From the NCBI RefSeq assembly GCF_000341345.1, contig NC_020302.1:1964075-2028074 (forward strand): DNA of 64,000 bases. The letters run 5' to 3'. Both the position numbers and the translations under genes were made by a program. How positions within the stretch are numbered: position 1 is the first letter of the stretch; every line of letters begins with the position of its first letter. The notes beneath the pieces were generated by a model that was given only the letters and a program-made list of their open reading frames with translations, did not search any database and was not told where the DNA came from. Origin of the DNA: Corynebacterium halotolerans YIM 70093 = DSM 44683. GTDB taxonomy: Bacteria > Actinomycetota > Actinomycetes > Mycobacteriales > Mycobacteriaceae. Of this stretch, positions 9,201 through 17,077 are shown piece by piece.

Positions 9201-9934
9201 GGGTGGGCGAGCGCGAAGGCCCGCAGCGCCTGGATGGCGTCGATGAGCCCGGCCAGGTGCCCGGGGGCGAGACGGGCCACCGACTCGGTGGCGGTGAGGT
9301 GGACCGGGTCGGTCTCCTCATCGCCCTCCGAGCCGGGCCAGTGCCCGCGCCAGGACCCGTCGGCGAGCAGCGCGGCGGCCTCGGCCCCGGTGGTCTCCCC
9401 TGGCAGGCGGTCGAGCAGCTCCAGCAGCGTGCCCACCTCGGAGGAGGTGACCCCGGCGTGGGCGGTGAGCAGTTCGACGGCCGTGGTCCCATCCTCCGGC
9501 ACCGTCAGCCCGACGCGTCCGAGCAGGTCGGCGGTGTGTGAGGAAAGGTGTTCGACCCACTCGGGGCGGGCCTCGAGCCCTAAGCCCACGAGGTATTCGG
9601 TCAGCAGTTCATCGCGGTCGAGCACGCGGGCCGCCCGGGCGACGAGGCTGGCGACGGTGAGTCCCGGGGTGATTTCCAGCAGTTCCGGCAGCTTCGCCCC
9701 GGCCGCGACCTGGCGGGCCAGGAAGGTGCCGAAGAAGCGGTCGATGGCCTCCAGGTCGTCGGTGGTGTAGCCCGAGGCCGGGAACCAGTCGCACCCGGCC
9801 AGTCGCTGGGAGACGGCCAGTTCGGCCTGGGAGGCCCACAGCAGCAGGGAGTCGGTCACGTCCGCGAACGGCGTCGCGGTGGGCTGCGGATCCTGGGTGG
9901 GCTGCTGCGGCTCGCCGTCGGTTCTGGTGCTCAT
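6245..9934 (-). CDS. giant conserved protein of unknown function between smc and ftsY
   Basis: 1229 residues, unrecognised. No signal peptide or transmembrane helix is visible, so a cytoplasmic location is likely. The N-terminal ~300 residues look helical (DVTDSLLLWASQAELAVSQRL). The middle ~550 residues look beta-rich, with many alternating charged and hydrophobic strands. The C-terminal ~300 are Ala-rich and helical, interrupted by an acidic low-complexity linker with a TDR repeat (TRTDRTDRTDGDD). The ATG at 9934 is preceded by GGGGGAGAG, with a TACACT hexamer further up. I recall an unnamed gene in the same place in other corynebacteria, which suggests a conserved role, but smc or ftsY partnership is only inference from position. 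Confidence 0.8.
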   Translation of the reverse strand: MSTRTDGEPQQPTQDPQPTATPFADVTDSLLLWASQAELAVSQRLAGCDWFPASGYTTDDLEAIDRFFGTFLARQVAAGAKLPELLEITPGLTVASLVARAARVLDRDELLTEYLVGLGLEARPEWVEHLSSHTADLLGRVGLTVPEDGTTAVELLTAHAGVTSSEVGTLLELLDRLPGETTGAEAAALLADGSWRGHWPGSEGDEETDPVHLTATESVARLAPGHLAGLIDAIQALRAFALAHPNSWLDRDRGGLTPALPGLVAEAVVAELRERPVGTLDRASAVGVTTRELRPRLIFDAERGKVCLRLPEQRVEDELGEVSWRVSLDGTTRIFRTGRPWGEPTWAEALDVTVEHQVREVTVQDVTNGITWTTPVVDTEDPVLLFAVNGQDLTGMATLHHPEVWVLTPPDSELSDVVTGDELPVLETVEVHGWTSWTARRLDLSHAASLQVTRPGQTPSATTNHLRCVDPRQRVRFRHPEAPLDDVKTLSGLPLHPVSLVAEFPPTISGHDEIWQLSISAYARPGTAGDEVAPPEPLEVPAEGGVFAIFDPEVYDSPWVGEYLIRLRGPRNESFRHRYALVEGMSARTLIDDEARTVRIPAGAGLSEASLSVSAGEKAFGVEPRRITVDAASAGANFAVTTEEGDYLPLRFTPPRLSFELPVRDYPPMWRTTRLVCAPRDLDAEGELRVRVGGEMGNPQVRVVNHHGAPVRTVNLTAADAQTYTGPVAQLASSAATLPSGRIELEWNDVRVNRRTAVTLADLSKDPHAAGVSIEDGHLVVDGAATGRSLAAWVWPLTAPWASAVTLPELTARTPLPEAFVDAGPLAVLPHSADPFTTLRAPQTPGASALVAEQPGHLADQPGALADLSAFLAGETDDAPADPSVMPVLWDLLAGWGDADHSELADRRRAAVTTAFAAAPGAALAALAASLVPAEQQPGRVIASGLATVPLAPATGDGAEDDPDEAESLAAAVIAGDTPDNTTRTDRTDRTDGDDAEHHAAWIGAMELLGALPAAAGEAEEGNPQRLRELRRKLAEIAGKGILTTLATGRDATLDTAGIDQSTVLIARMDATQQEALLASFFSSAELVPGAILDDNTRLLAIFETFHRREELTDLLTSEGLIKPAVSLLRALRSSNRQLYSSARIRFDKLDAVNTEDRDNAWALAPVVSLVFALAARMHAHGLMGKSRTLEAASTGWSRLADVVPDLVTGDLVAAEAMVLAETYPQLAG

Positions 9935-10029
9935 CTGGTGAAGCTCTCCCCCTTCTGGAAGGTGTGTCGCTGGTGCCCGGGCGTCGTCTGACGCCGGCGG
10001 GGCCGCCGGGGCTCGCGTCCGGCCGCATC

Positions 10030-10035
10030 AGTGTA
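10030..10035 (-). promoter_or_regulatory. putative -10 (TACACT) for the giant unknown gene
   Basis: TACACT on the minus strand, 95 bp upstream of the ATG at 9934, in the 197-bp gap after smc. It matches the corynebacterial TAnnnT -10 pattern. No convincing -35 is visible. Confidence 0.35.
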
Positions 10036-10131
10036 CCCGGCGCGCACGGACCCTCCACCGCGTGTGTGATCCGGCGCCCCGGGTGGTGACGGGCGTCTCC
10101 GCCCCGTGGGGTCGACGTCACGGGCCCGGGC

Positions 10132-13100
10132 TCAGACCCCGGCGTCGGCTTCCTCCCGCGCGAGCGGGGAGCCCCCGGTCGGGCTCATGCGCTGGCTGAT
10201 CACCCGGGTCACGCCGTCGCCGCGCATGGTCACCCCGTAGAGGACGTTCGCCACGTCCATCGTCGGCTTCTGGTGGGTGATCACGATCAGCTGGGAGTCG
10301 CGGCGCAGCTCCTCGAACAGGGCGATCAGACGGCGCAGGTTGACGTCGTCGAGGGCGGCCTCGACCTCGTCCATGACGTAGAAGGGGCTGGGCCGGGCGC
10401 GGAAGATGGCCACCAGCATCGCCAGGGCCGTCAGGGACTTCTCGCCGCCGGACAGCAGTGACAGCCGCTTGACCTTCTTTCCGGGCGGACGGGCCTCGAC
10501 CTCGATGCCGGTGGTGAGCAGGTCGTCGGGTTCGGTGAGGATGAGTCTGCCCTCCCCACCCGGGAAGAGGGTGTCGAAGACCTTCGGGAACTCCGCCTCG
10601 ACGTCGTGCCAGGCGTCGGTGAACAGCCGGAGGATTCGCGCGTCGACGTCCTCGATCACGCCGATCAGGTCCTTGCGGGCCTGCACGACGTCGTTGAGCT
10701 GGGTGGACAGGAACTCGTAGCGCTCCTCGAGGGCCTTGAACTCCTCCAGTGCCAGTGGGTTGACCTTGCCCAGGGCGGTGAGGTCGCGCTCCGCCTGCTT
10801 GAGCCGCTTCTCCTCGGCGGCGCGGTCGAAGCCGTCCTCCGGGGTGTAGTCGGCCAGCAGGTCGGTGATCGGCAGGCCGAGCTGCTCGACGATCTTGGCC
10901 TCGGCCTCGTCGATGCGCACCTGCGCCTGGCTGCGCGCGATCTCGGAGTTGTGCGCGGTGTCCGTCAGCCGGTCCAGCTGCATCCGGGCGGCGTTGACGG
11001 TGTCCCGGGCACGCGCCAGCTGCGTGCTGACCTCCGCCCGGCGGCGGGCCAGCTCGTCGCGCTCGGCCGCAGCGCGTTCGGTGGCGTCGACCACCCGGGT
11101 GGCCAGGTCGCGGGCGCCGGTCTCCACGGTGCGGGCGAGCTCCGCCTGGTGGCGGCGCCGCGCCATCGCCTGCTCGTGGCGGGCCTTGGCCTGACGCTCA
11201 TGCTGAGCCTGCCGGCGCAGCCCCTCTCCACGGCCGGCGACCTGGTCGGCGCGTTCCTCGGCGGTGCGCAGGCTCAGGCGCGCCTCCATCTCCATGGCCC
11301 GGACCTGGGCCAGGGCGGCCGTCGCCTCATCACGGTCATGGGTCGACGGCTCCTCGGGCGCGTCATCGTCCTCGACGCGGGCGAGCCGGTCGCGGGCCTC
11401 GGCGAGCTGGTCGCGCAGCCCGGCCAGGCGCGCCTCTGCCCCGGTGGCCCGGTCGGCGGCGCGCCGGTGCTCGGCGAGATTGGTCTCGTACTGCCTCTTC
11501 AGCCGGGCCGCGTCGCGCTCCCAGCCCGCGACCGCCGAGTCGTGGTCGCGCAGGGCGGCCTTCTTCGCGGCGGCGTCGACGCGCGCGTCCTCGGCCGCGA
11601 GCCGGGCGCCCTCGAGGGTGCCCGAGAGCTCGTCGAGTTCCACGCGGGCGTGCTCGAGTTCCTGTTCGGCGGCGGTGATGGCGGCGGTGACCTCCAGGGT
11701 CGAGGACGTCCCGGACCCGACCTCCGCCCAGCCCTCGCCGAGCAGCACGCCGTCGCGGGTGACGGCCCGCAGGCGCGGGTCGGCGGTGACGGTCGCCTTC
11801 GCCGTCGGCAGGTCGGGGGCGAGCGCGACGTCGGCGAGCAGGCGGGTAACGGGACCGGCGATGGAGGCGTCGACCTCGAGGTGGTCGAGCAGCCAGTCCA
11901 CCCCGGCAGGCAGTGCGGCGTCGAGACGCCAGTCGCCCGCGGGCCCGGCCTGGTCGACGAGCACGGTGCGTGCGGTGGTGCCGTCGGCCAGCTGCTCGAC
12001 GACCTCCCGGCGCAGCGCGCCGGCCAGGGCCTCGGCGTGCGACCCCAGGGCGGCGGCCAGGGCGGTGCCCAGCCCGTCGCCGCTGCGTACGAGGCCGGCC
12101 AGCGGGGCCCAGTCGCCGTGCCCGGACAGCGCTTGCGCGGCGTCGGCCACCGGCGCGGTCTGGCGCAGGGTGTCGATGCGGGACTCAAGCGAGTAGACGG
12201 TGCGCTCACGCTCGCGCTGGGCGTCGCGCAGCTGGTCGAGGCGTTTTTCCGCGGCGCCGGCCTCGCTGGCGGCGCGCACGTGCGCCTCGTCCAGGGGCTC
12301 GCGCTCGGCGGTGAGCGCGGCAATGCGCTCGGTGACCTGGGTGACCTCCGCCTCGGCGGCCTTCGTACGTTCGAGGGTCTCCTCGAGGGTCTCCGACTGG
12401 CGGGCGATCTCGTCCTCGGCCGCCGCGACCTGCCCGGCCAGGGACTCCTCCGCGGCGAGCAGACGGACCACGCCCTCGCGGCGGTCGGCGATGGCCCGGA
12501 CCTGGGCGAGGTGCTCGGCCTCGGCGGACCGGGCGGCCTCCTCACGCTCGGCGACCTCCTCCCCGATGGACTCGAGCCGTCCGCGGGCGATCTCGGCGGC
12601 CTCGACCAGCTCGGTGTGCTCGGCGTCGGCCTTGTCCGCACGCGCCTCCAGCTCATCGGGGTCGGGACCGGTGTAGGCGGCCTGGGTCCCGGCGTTGCCG
12701 GCGCGCTCGGCGGCGATGCGGCCGGTCGCCGAGACCCGCTCGGCCAGGGTGGACAGGCGGAACCACAGCTGCTGGGCGGTTTCGGCGCGCGGGGTCAGCT
12801 CCTCCAGCCGGCCCTCGAGTTCGAGCTGGTGTCCGGTGGCCTCCTCGAGCCGCCCGGTGACCTCCGCGACCTGCTCTTTGAGCAGCTCCGCCTGGCGGGC
12901 GGCGTCGTTGAGCCGGGCGCGCAGGCGGACCACGCGGTCCCCGGCGAGCCTGAGTCGGGCGTCGCGCAGGTCGGCCTGGACGGTGGCGGCGCGCCGGGCG
13001 GCCTCCGCCTGCCGGGCCAGGGGCTTGAGCTGGCGCTTGAGCTCCTCGGTGAGATCCGTCAGGCGGTCGAGATTGGCCTGCATGCCGGCGAGCTTGCGCT

Positions 13101-13632
13101 GGGCCTTCTCCTTGCGGCGCCGGTGCTTGAGCACGCCGGCGGCCTCCTCGATGTAGGAGCGGCGCTCCTCGGGGCGGGACTCCAGGATCTCGGCGAGTTT
13201 GCCCTGTCCGACGATCACGTGCATCTCCCGGCCGATGCCCGAGTCGGAGAGCAGCTCCTGGATGTCCATCAGGCGGGCCCTGGCGCCGTTGATCTCGTAC
13301 TCGGAGGCGCCGTCGCGGAACATGCGCCGGGTGATGGCGACCTCGGAGTACTCGATGGGCAGGGCGCCGTCGGAGTTGTCGACGGTCAGGGTGACCTCGG
13401 CGCGGCCCAGGGGCTTACGGTCGCCGGCGCCGGCGAAGATGACGTCCTGCATCTTCCCGCCGCGCAGGGTCTTGGCCCCCTGCTCCCCCATCACCCAGGC
13501 CAGCGCGTCGACGACATTCGACTTGCCGGAGCCGTTCGGGCCGACGACGGCGCAGATGCCGGGCTCGAATTTCAGGGTCGTCGCGGACGCGAAGGACTTG
13601 AAGCCCTTGAGGGTCAGCGATTTCAGGTGCAC
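10132..13632 (-). CDS. smc: chromosome segregation protein SMC
   Basis: ATPase of the bacterial condensin, which works with ScpA/ScpB in chromosome organisation. 1166 residues, normal length. The N-terminal head has Walker A GPNGSGKSN near residue 32. Two long Glu/Arg/Ala-rich coiled coils flank a hinge at about residues 500-660. The C-terminal head has the ABC signature LLSGGEKSLTALAML and Walker B YVMDEVEAALDD. The start is GTG 13632, giving MHLKSLTLKGFKSF. The hexamer TAGGAT ends six bases before that GTG, so the gene probably has its own leaderless promoter downstream of the acyP unit. Confidence 0.97.
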   Translation of the reverse strand: MHLKSLTLKGFKSFASATTLKFEPGICAVVGPNGSGKSNVVDALAWVMGEQGAKTLRGGKMQDVIFAGAGDRKPLGRAEVTLTVDNSDGALPIEYSEVAITRRMFRDGASEYEINGARARLMDIQELLSDSGIGREMHVIVGQGKLAEILESRPEERRSYIEEAAGVLKHRRRKEKAQRKLAGMQANLDRLTDLTEELKRQLKPLARQAEAARRAATVQADLRDARLRLAGDRVVRLRARLNDAARQAELLKEQVAEVTGRLEEATGHQLELEGRLEELTPRAETAQQLWFRLSTLAERVSATGRIAAERAGNAGTQAAYTGPDPDELEARADKADAEHTELVEAAEIARGRLESIGEEVAEREEAARSAEAEHLAQVRAIADRREGVVRLLAAEESLAGQVAAAEDEIARQSETLEETLERTKAAEAEVTQVTERIAALTAEREPLDEAHVRAASEAGAAEKRLDQLRDAQRERERTVYSLESRIDTLRQTAPVADAAQALSGHGDWAPLAGLVRSGDGLGTALAAALGSHAEALAGALRREVVEQLADGTTARTVLVDQAGPAGDWRLDAALPAGVDWLLDHLEVDASIAGPVTRLLADVALAPDLPTAKATVTADPRLRAVTRDGVLLGEGWAEVGSGTSSTLEVTAAITAAEQELEHARVELDELSGTLEGARLAAEDARVDAAAKKAALRDHDSAVAGWERDAARLKRQYETNLAEHRRAADRATGAEARLAGLRDQLAEARDRLARVEDDDAPEEPSTHDRDEATAALAQVRAMEMEARLSLRTAEERADQVAGRGEGLRRQAQHERQAKARHEQAMARRRHQAELARTVETGARDLATRVVDATERAAAERDELARRRAEVSTQLARARDTVNAARMQLDRLTDTAHNSEIARSQAQVRIDEAEAKIVEQLGLPITDLLADYTPEDGFDRAAEEKRLKQAERDLTALGKVNPLALEEFKALEERYEFLSTQLNDVVQARKDLIGVIEDVDARILRLFTDAWHDVEAEFPKVFDTLFPGGEGRLILTEPDDLLTTGIEVEARPPGKKVKRLSLLSGGEKSLTALAMLVAIFRARPSPFYVMDEVEAALDDVNLRRLIALFEELRRDSQLIVITHQKPTMDVANVLYGVTMRGDGVTRVISQRMSPTGGSPLAREEADAGV

Positions 13633-13638
13633 CGGGGC

Positions 13639-13644
13639 ATCCTA
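13639..13644 (-). promoter_or_regulatory. -10 hexamer TAGGAT, probably leaderless smc
   Basis: TAGGAT ends six bases before the GTG start of smc on the minus strand. This is the spacing expected for a leaderless transcript, and it supports the GTG as the true start. Confidence 0.5.
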
Positions 13645-13740
13645 ACACCGCAGGTGGCGGGTATCGGACAGGACATCCGCCAGCTTCCGTGACCGACTCC
13701 CCGACCGAGGGGCAACTCCGGGTGCCCCCTGTACGCGAGC

Positions 13741-13799
13741 ACCCTTTTCCGGGCAATTTGAGCAGGTTCAAACATGCTCAAATTCCCGAAAGACGGGAC
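13741..13799. repeat. 59-bp palindromic direct repeat, copy 1
   Basis: The first of two identical 59-bp copies. The core is an imperfect inverted repeat with arms CGGGCAATTTGAGCA and TGCTCAAATTCCCG around the loop GGTTCAAACA. One arm has an extra C, and T-rich and A-rich flanks extend the pairing (CTTTTC outside one arm, GAAAG outside the other). The AT-rich core stands out in this GC-rich neighbourhood. No U-tract follows on either strand, so it is not an ordinary terminator. It lies in the 495-bp gap between acyP and smc. Confidence 0.85.
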
Positions 13800-13965
13800 C
13801 GCTGATGGGGCGCACGGCCTGCCGGCCGGTGACTCGCCCCTGACGTCGCACCAGCCGGAGGTCGACCCTGTGGCGCTCCGTGGCGGGGAACCGGGAGATC
13901 GTCCGGCGTCTACCCCTGTCGCAGGTCACTGTGGTCGGCTCCTCCACCGGGGTCTGCTCCAGGTG

Positions 13966-14024
13966 ACCCTTTTCCGGGCAATTTGAGCAGGTTCAAACAT
14001 GCTCAAATTCCCGAAAGACGGGAC
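13966..14024. repeat. 59-bp palindromic direct repeat, copy 2
   Basis: Identical over 59 bp to the copy at 13741-13799, same orientation, offset exactly 225 bp. Beyond the identical part the next ~35 bp still resemble copy 1 (shared GGCGCACG, then GGGTGA against CGGTGA), which suggests an older, longer duplicated unit. The 166 bp between the copies hold nothing I recognise. An ATG inside each hairpin opens an ORF; the one from copy 1 ends at the TGA inside copy 2. Confidence 0.85.
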
Positions 14025-14127
14025 TTCCGACGAGGCGCACGCCACACGGACGGGTGATCGGCGAGACCGGTTCCGCCAAGCGACACGAGACCGTCCGAGT
14101 CGCGGAGGACAACGGATGGCCGTGGAG

Positions 14128-14412
14128 CTACCTCTCCACGAAGCCGCTCTCGCCGCGCGGCCCGGACCACTGCTCGACGACCGTGTCGACGTGCCCGGGA
14201 CGCTTCACGGTCGACGGCTGCTCACGCAGCAGCTCCAGCAGCTTCTCGACATCCGCGCGCGGCCCCTCGGCGACGACGCAGACGCGGCCGTCGTTCAGAT
14301 TGGTGGCGGAACCGGCCAGCCCCAGCTCAAGCGCCCGGGAGCGGGCCCACCAGCGGAAGCCCACACCCTGGACGCGGCCATGGACGAAGGCGGTCAGTCG
14401 GGTTTGTTCCAT
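14128..14412 (-). CDS. acyP: acylphosphatase
   Basis: Small enzyme hydrolysing acyl phosphates such as carbamoyl phosphate, 94 residues, normal length. The signature VHGRVQGVGFRWW carries the phosphate loop and catalytic Arg, and the catalytic Asn is in ATNLNDGRV. The C-terminus has the usual GP-rich end. The ATG at 14412 is preceded by AGGAG six bases away, which settles the start against longer readings. It follows a small membrane protein gene by 13 bp and an AGCS symporter, so it is probably co-transcribed with them. Confidence 0.93.
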   Translation of the reverse strand: MEQTRLTAFVHGRVQGVGFRWWARSRALELGLAGSATNLNDGRVCVVAEGPRADVEKLLELLREQPSTVKRPGHVDTVVEQWSGPRGESGFVER

Positions 14413-14425
14413 CGGTTCTCCTGCC

Positions 14426-14617
14426 TCAGAAATACGGGGTGGGCGGCAGCTGGTGCGTGCCCTGCTGGTCGAGGTCCGGCCGTTCCGGGACGAAGAGCCG
14501 GATGACGCGTCCGATGGGCAGGTGGGCCAGGTACAGGACCACCACCAGGCCGGCGCCGATCGCGCGGACACCGCTGCCTGAACCATCCGGGATCACCTCA
14601 CTGCGCCCCTCCACCAT
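14426..14617 (-). CDS. small membrane-associated protein, unknown function
   Basis: 63 residues, not recognised. One hydrophobic helix (IGAGLVVVLYLAHLPI) is followed by a basic/acidic tail ending in Pro and Tyr. It starts at ATG 14617, 21 bp after the symporter stop, and ends 13 bp before acyP, so it sits inside an apparent three-gene operon. The ribosome site is weak. It is likely real because it fills the gap without overlap and ends just before a good acyP ribosome site. Confidence 0.6.
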   Translation of the reverse strand: MVEGRSEVIPDGSGSGVRAIGAGLVVVLYLAHLPIGRVIRLFVPERPDLDQQGTHQLPPTPYF

Positions 14618-14638
14618 GCCTCATCGCACGGGCGGCTG

Positions 14639-16126
14639 TCAGCTCAGCTCCTCTGCGCGCCTGAGGTCCTCGGGGCTCCGGCGGGTGACCGGGTCGGAGC
14701 CGTCCCAGACCTCCACATTAGGCAGTTCGGGGAGCATGTCGCGGTGGAACACCGGGTCGAGGCCCTGGCGGCGCTGCGCGTTGTAGTTCTTCAGCAGCTT
14801 GATGGCCACCCCGGCCAGCGGGACGATCGCGATGAGGTTGATCACGACCATGGTGGCGGCGAAGGTGTCGCCGAGCGCCCACACCAGCGGGAGAGAGCCG
14901 ATCGCTCCGCCGAAGACGCAGATCACCACGACCACGCGGAAGGCGTTCAGCCACGTCTTCGAGGACGTGAGGTACTGGATATTGGCCTGGGCGAGGTAGT
15001 AGTTGCCGATGATCGAGGAGAACGCCAGGAAGAACAGGATGAAGGTGACGAAGTGGACGCCCCAGTCGCCGACCTGCGCCGCGAGCGCGTCCTGGGTCAG
15101 GGACGCACCCTGGATCTCATCACCGTAGGTGTGCTGGTTGCCCAGCAGGATGATGAAGGCGGTGATGGAGCAGACGACCAGGGTGTCGAAGTAGACGCCG
15201 AGGGTCTGCACGAGGCCCTGCTTGACGGGGTGGGAGACGGTGGCGGTGGCGGCCGCGTTCGGGGCGGAGCCCTGGCCGGCCTCGTTGGAGAACAGGCCGC
15301 GGCGCATGCCGTTCATGAACGCCGCGCCGACCGCGGCACCCGCGATCTCCCGGAAGCCGAGGGCGTGGCCGACGATATCGGCGATCATGCCGGGCACCTG
15401 GTCGAGGTTGATCACCACGACCAGCACGCCGACGATGAGGTAGGCGACCGCCATGAAGGGCACGACGATCTGGGTGACGTTCGCGATGCGCCGCACGCCG
15501 CCGAAGATGATGGCGGCCGTCACCAGTCCGAGAACGACGCCGACGATGACCTTCACGGTCATGGAGTCGGAGTCCAGGGAGCCACCGACGGCCTCGACGA
15601 TGGAGTTGGTCTGGATGGCGTTGTAGACGAAGCCGTAGGTGATGGAGATGGCGACGGCGAAGATGACCGCCAGCCACCGCGCATTCATACCGCGCGTCAT
15701 GTAGTAGGCGGGGCCACCGTGATAGGTGCCGTCGGAATCCCTCGTCTTCCACAGCTGCGCCAGCGTGGACTCCACGAACGACGTCGCGCCGCCGATGAGG
15801 GCGATCATCCACATCCAGAACACCGCGCCCGGGCCACCCAGGGTGATGGCCACGGCCACGCCGGCGACGTTGCCGGTGCCCACGCGCGAGGCCGCGGAGA
15901 TGGTGAAGGCCTTGAAGGCGGAGATGCCCTCGGCGTCCTTGTCGCGGTCGGCGCCCTTTCCACCGGGGCGCTCCACCACGGCCTTGAACATCTCCGGGAT
16001 CATCCGCAGCTGCACGATCACGGTACGGGCGCCGAAGTACACGCCCGCGGCGATGAGCAGGAAGGGGATGACCTGCCAGAGATTATCGTTGATGACGTCG
16101 GTGACGAACGTCTCTATCGCTGTCAT
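14639..16126 (-). CDS. alanine/glycine:cation symporter family (AGCS) transporter
   Basis: Sodium-coupled amino acid uptake protein of the inner membrane, 495 residues with about ten transmembrane helices. The AGCS hallmark GLFSNEAGQGSAPNAAA is present, as are ISAASRVGTGNVAGVAVAI and GGPGAVFWMW near the N-terminus. The likely substrate is alanine, glycine or a related amino acid; specificity cannot be read from sequence. A TAAAGT hexamer ends eight bases before the ATG at 16126, pointing to a leaderless transcript and favouring this ATG over the GTG six bases upstream. It heads the unit with the small membrane protein and acyP. Confidence 0.9.
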   Translation of the reverse strand: MTAIETFVTDVINDNLWQVIPFLLIAAGVYFGARTVIVQLRMIPEMFKAVVERPGGKGADRDKDAEGISAFKAFTISAASRVGTGNVAGVAVAITLGGPGAVFWMWMIALIGGATSFVESTLAQLWKTRDSDGTYHGGPAYYMTRGMNARWLAVIFAVAISITYGFVYNAIQTNSIVEAVGGSLDSDSMTVKVIVGVVLGLVTAAIIFGGVRRIANVTQIVVPFMAVAYLIVGVLVVVINLDQVPGMIADIVGHALGFREIAGAAVGAAFMNGMRRGLFSNEAGQGSAPNAAATATVSHPVKQGLVQTLGVYFDTLVVCSITAFIILLGNQHTYGDEIQGASLTQDALAAQVGDWGVHFVTFILFFLAFSSIIGNYYLAQANIQYLTSSKTWLNAFRVVVVICVFGGAIGSLPLVWALGDTFAATMVVINLIAIVPLAGVAIKLLKNYNAQRRQGLDPVFHRDMLPELPNVEVWDGSDPVTRRSPEDLRRAEELS

Positions 16127-16134
16127 GGACACCG

Positions 16135-16140
16135 ACTTTA
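16135..16140 (-). promoter_or_regulatory. -10 hexamer TAAAGT, probably leaderless AGCS gene
   Basis: TAAAGT on the minus strand ends eight bases before the ATG at 16126. It fits the leaderless pattern seen at other genes in this window. Confidence 0.45.
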
Positions 16141-16234
16141 TCGGTAACCGCGGTCACACGACACCGGAACATGCGGGGCGCACATGATTAGGAGATTCGC
16201 CACAGGCGCCGCCTCCCATCCGGGCCGCCCGGGC

Positions 16235-17071
16235 TCAGAGGACCTGGCAGGTCGGGCAGTAGTGCGTGGACCGGTTGGCGAAGGCCACGCGCCGGATCGG
16301 GGTGCCGCAGCGCGGGCAGGGCTGCCCCTCCCGGCCGTAGACGTTGAGCGAACGGGAGAAGTAGCCCGACGCCCCGTTGACGTTGACGTAGAGCGCGTCA
16401 AAGCTGGTTCCGCCGGACTCGAGCGCGCGCTCCATGACCTCCCTCGCGGCGGCCAGCAGCGTGACGACGTCGCCCTGGCGCAGACTGGCGGCCCGGCGTG
16501 TGGGCTTGACGCGTGCCGCCCAGAGGGATTCATCGGCGTAGATGTTGCCGATGCCGGAGACCACCGTCTGGTCCAGCAGCACGGACTTCACCGGTGACTT
16601 CTTCGTGCGGATCCGCCGCGCCACGGCCACCGGGTCGAAGTCGGGCTCCAGCGGATCGCGGGCGATGTGCGCCACGGGCAGCGGGATGCCGTCGACCGTG
16701 TCGGTGTGCAGCCACCGGCCGAAGGTGCGCTGGTCGACGAACGCCAGCTCCAGTTCCCGGGCGTCCGAGGCGGTCAGCGCGGCGCGGATGCGCAGGTGTT
16801 TCGAGGTGCAGGTGCCGGGTTCGCCGACGAGCATCTGCCCGCTCATGCCGAGGTGGACGAACAGCGCGGAGTCCTCCCCCAGGTCCAGCCACAGGTACTT
16901 CCCGCGCCGGCGCACGGCGTCGATCCGCGCGCCGTCGAGCAGCACCGCCAGGGGTACCTCCTGCCCGCGGTTGGCGCGCGGGTGCAGCACCTCCACGCCG
17001 TGGAAGGTCGCACCCAGGACGTGGTCGGCGAGGCCGCGGCGGACGACCTCGACTTCGGGGAGCTCGGGCAC
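16235..17071 (-). CDS. mutM: formamidopyrimidine-DNA glycosylase (MutM/Fpg)
   Basis: Base-excision repair enzyme that removes 8-oxoguanine and cleaves the abasic site; 278 residues. After the initiator, the catalytic PELPEVE terminus is intact (Pro2, Glu3). The helix-two-turn-helix region has [14 protein letters not shown]. The C-terminal zinc finger has CPRC and CPTC cysteine pairs. The start is GTG 17071, six bases after the rnc stop, so mutM is translated in the yceD-rnc-mutM operon. Confidence 0.96.
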   Translation of the reverse strand: MPELPEVEVVRRGLADHVLGATFHGVEVLHPRANRGQEVPLAVLLDGARIDAVRRRGKYLWLDLGEDSALFVHLGMSGQMLVGEPGTCTSKHLRIRAALTASDARELELAFVDQRTFGRWLHTDTVDGIPLPVAHIARDPLEPDFDPVAVARRIRTKKSPVKSVLLDQTVVSGIGNIYADESLWAARVKPTRRAASLRQGDVVTLLAAAREVMERALESGGTSFDALYVNVNGASGYFSRSLNVYGREGQPCPRCGTPIRRVAFANRSTHYCPTCQVL

Positions 17072-17077
17072 GGTCCG

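Noticed and set aside
10606..13692. A 1028-codon open frame on the plus strand opposite smc
   Set aside because: High third-position GC leaves long open antisense frames. Composition is Gly/Leu/Arg noise with no motif, while smc on the other strand is certain.
13774..13986. 70-codon ORF that begins in repeat copy 1 and ends in copy 2
   Set aside because: The start and stop are simply where the repeats fall. The sequence between has no motif and weak signals. Kept only as part of the repeat finding.
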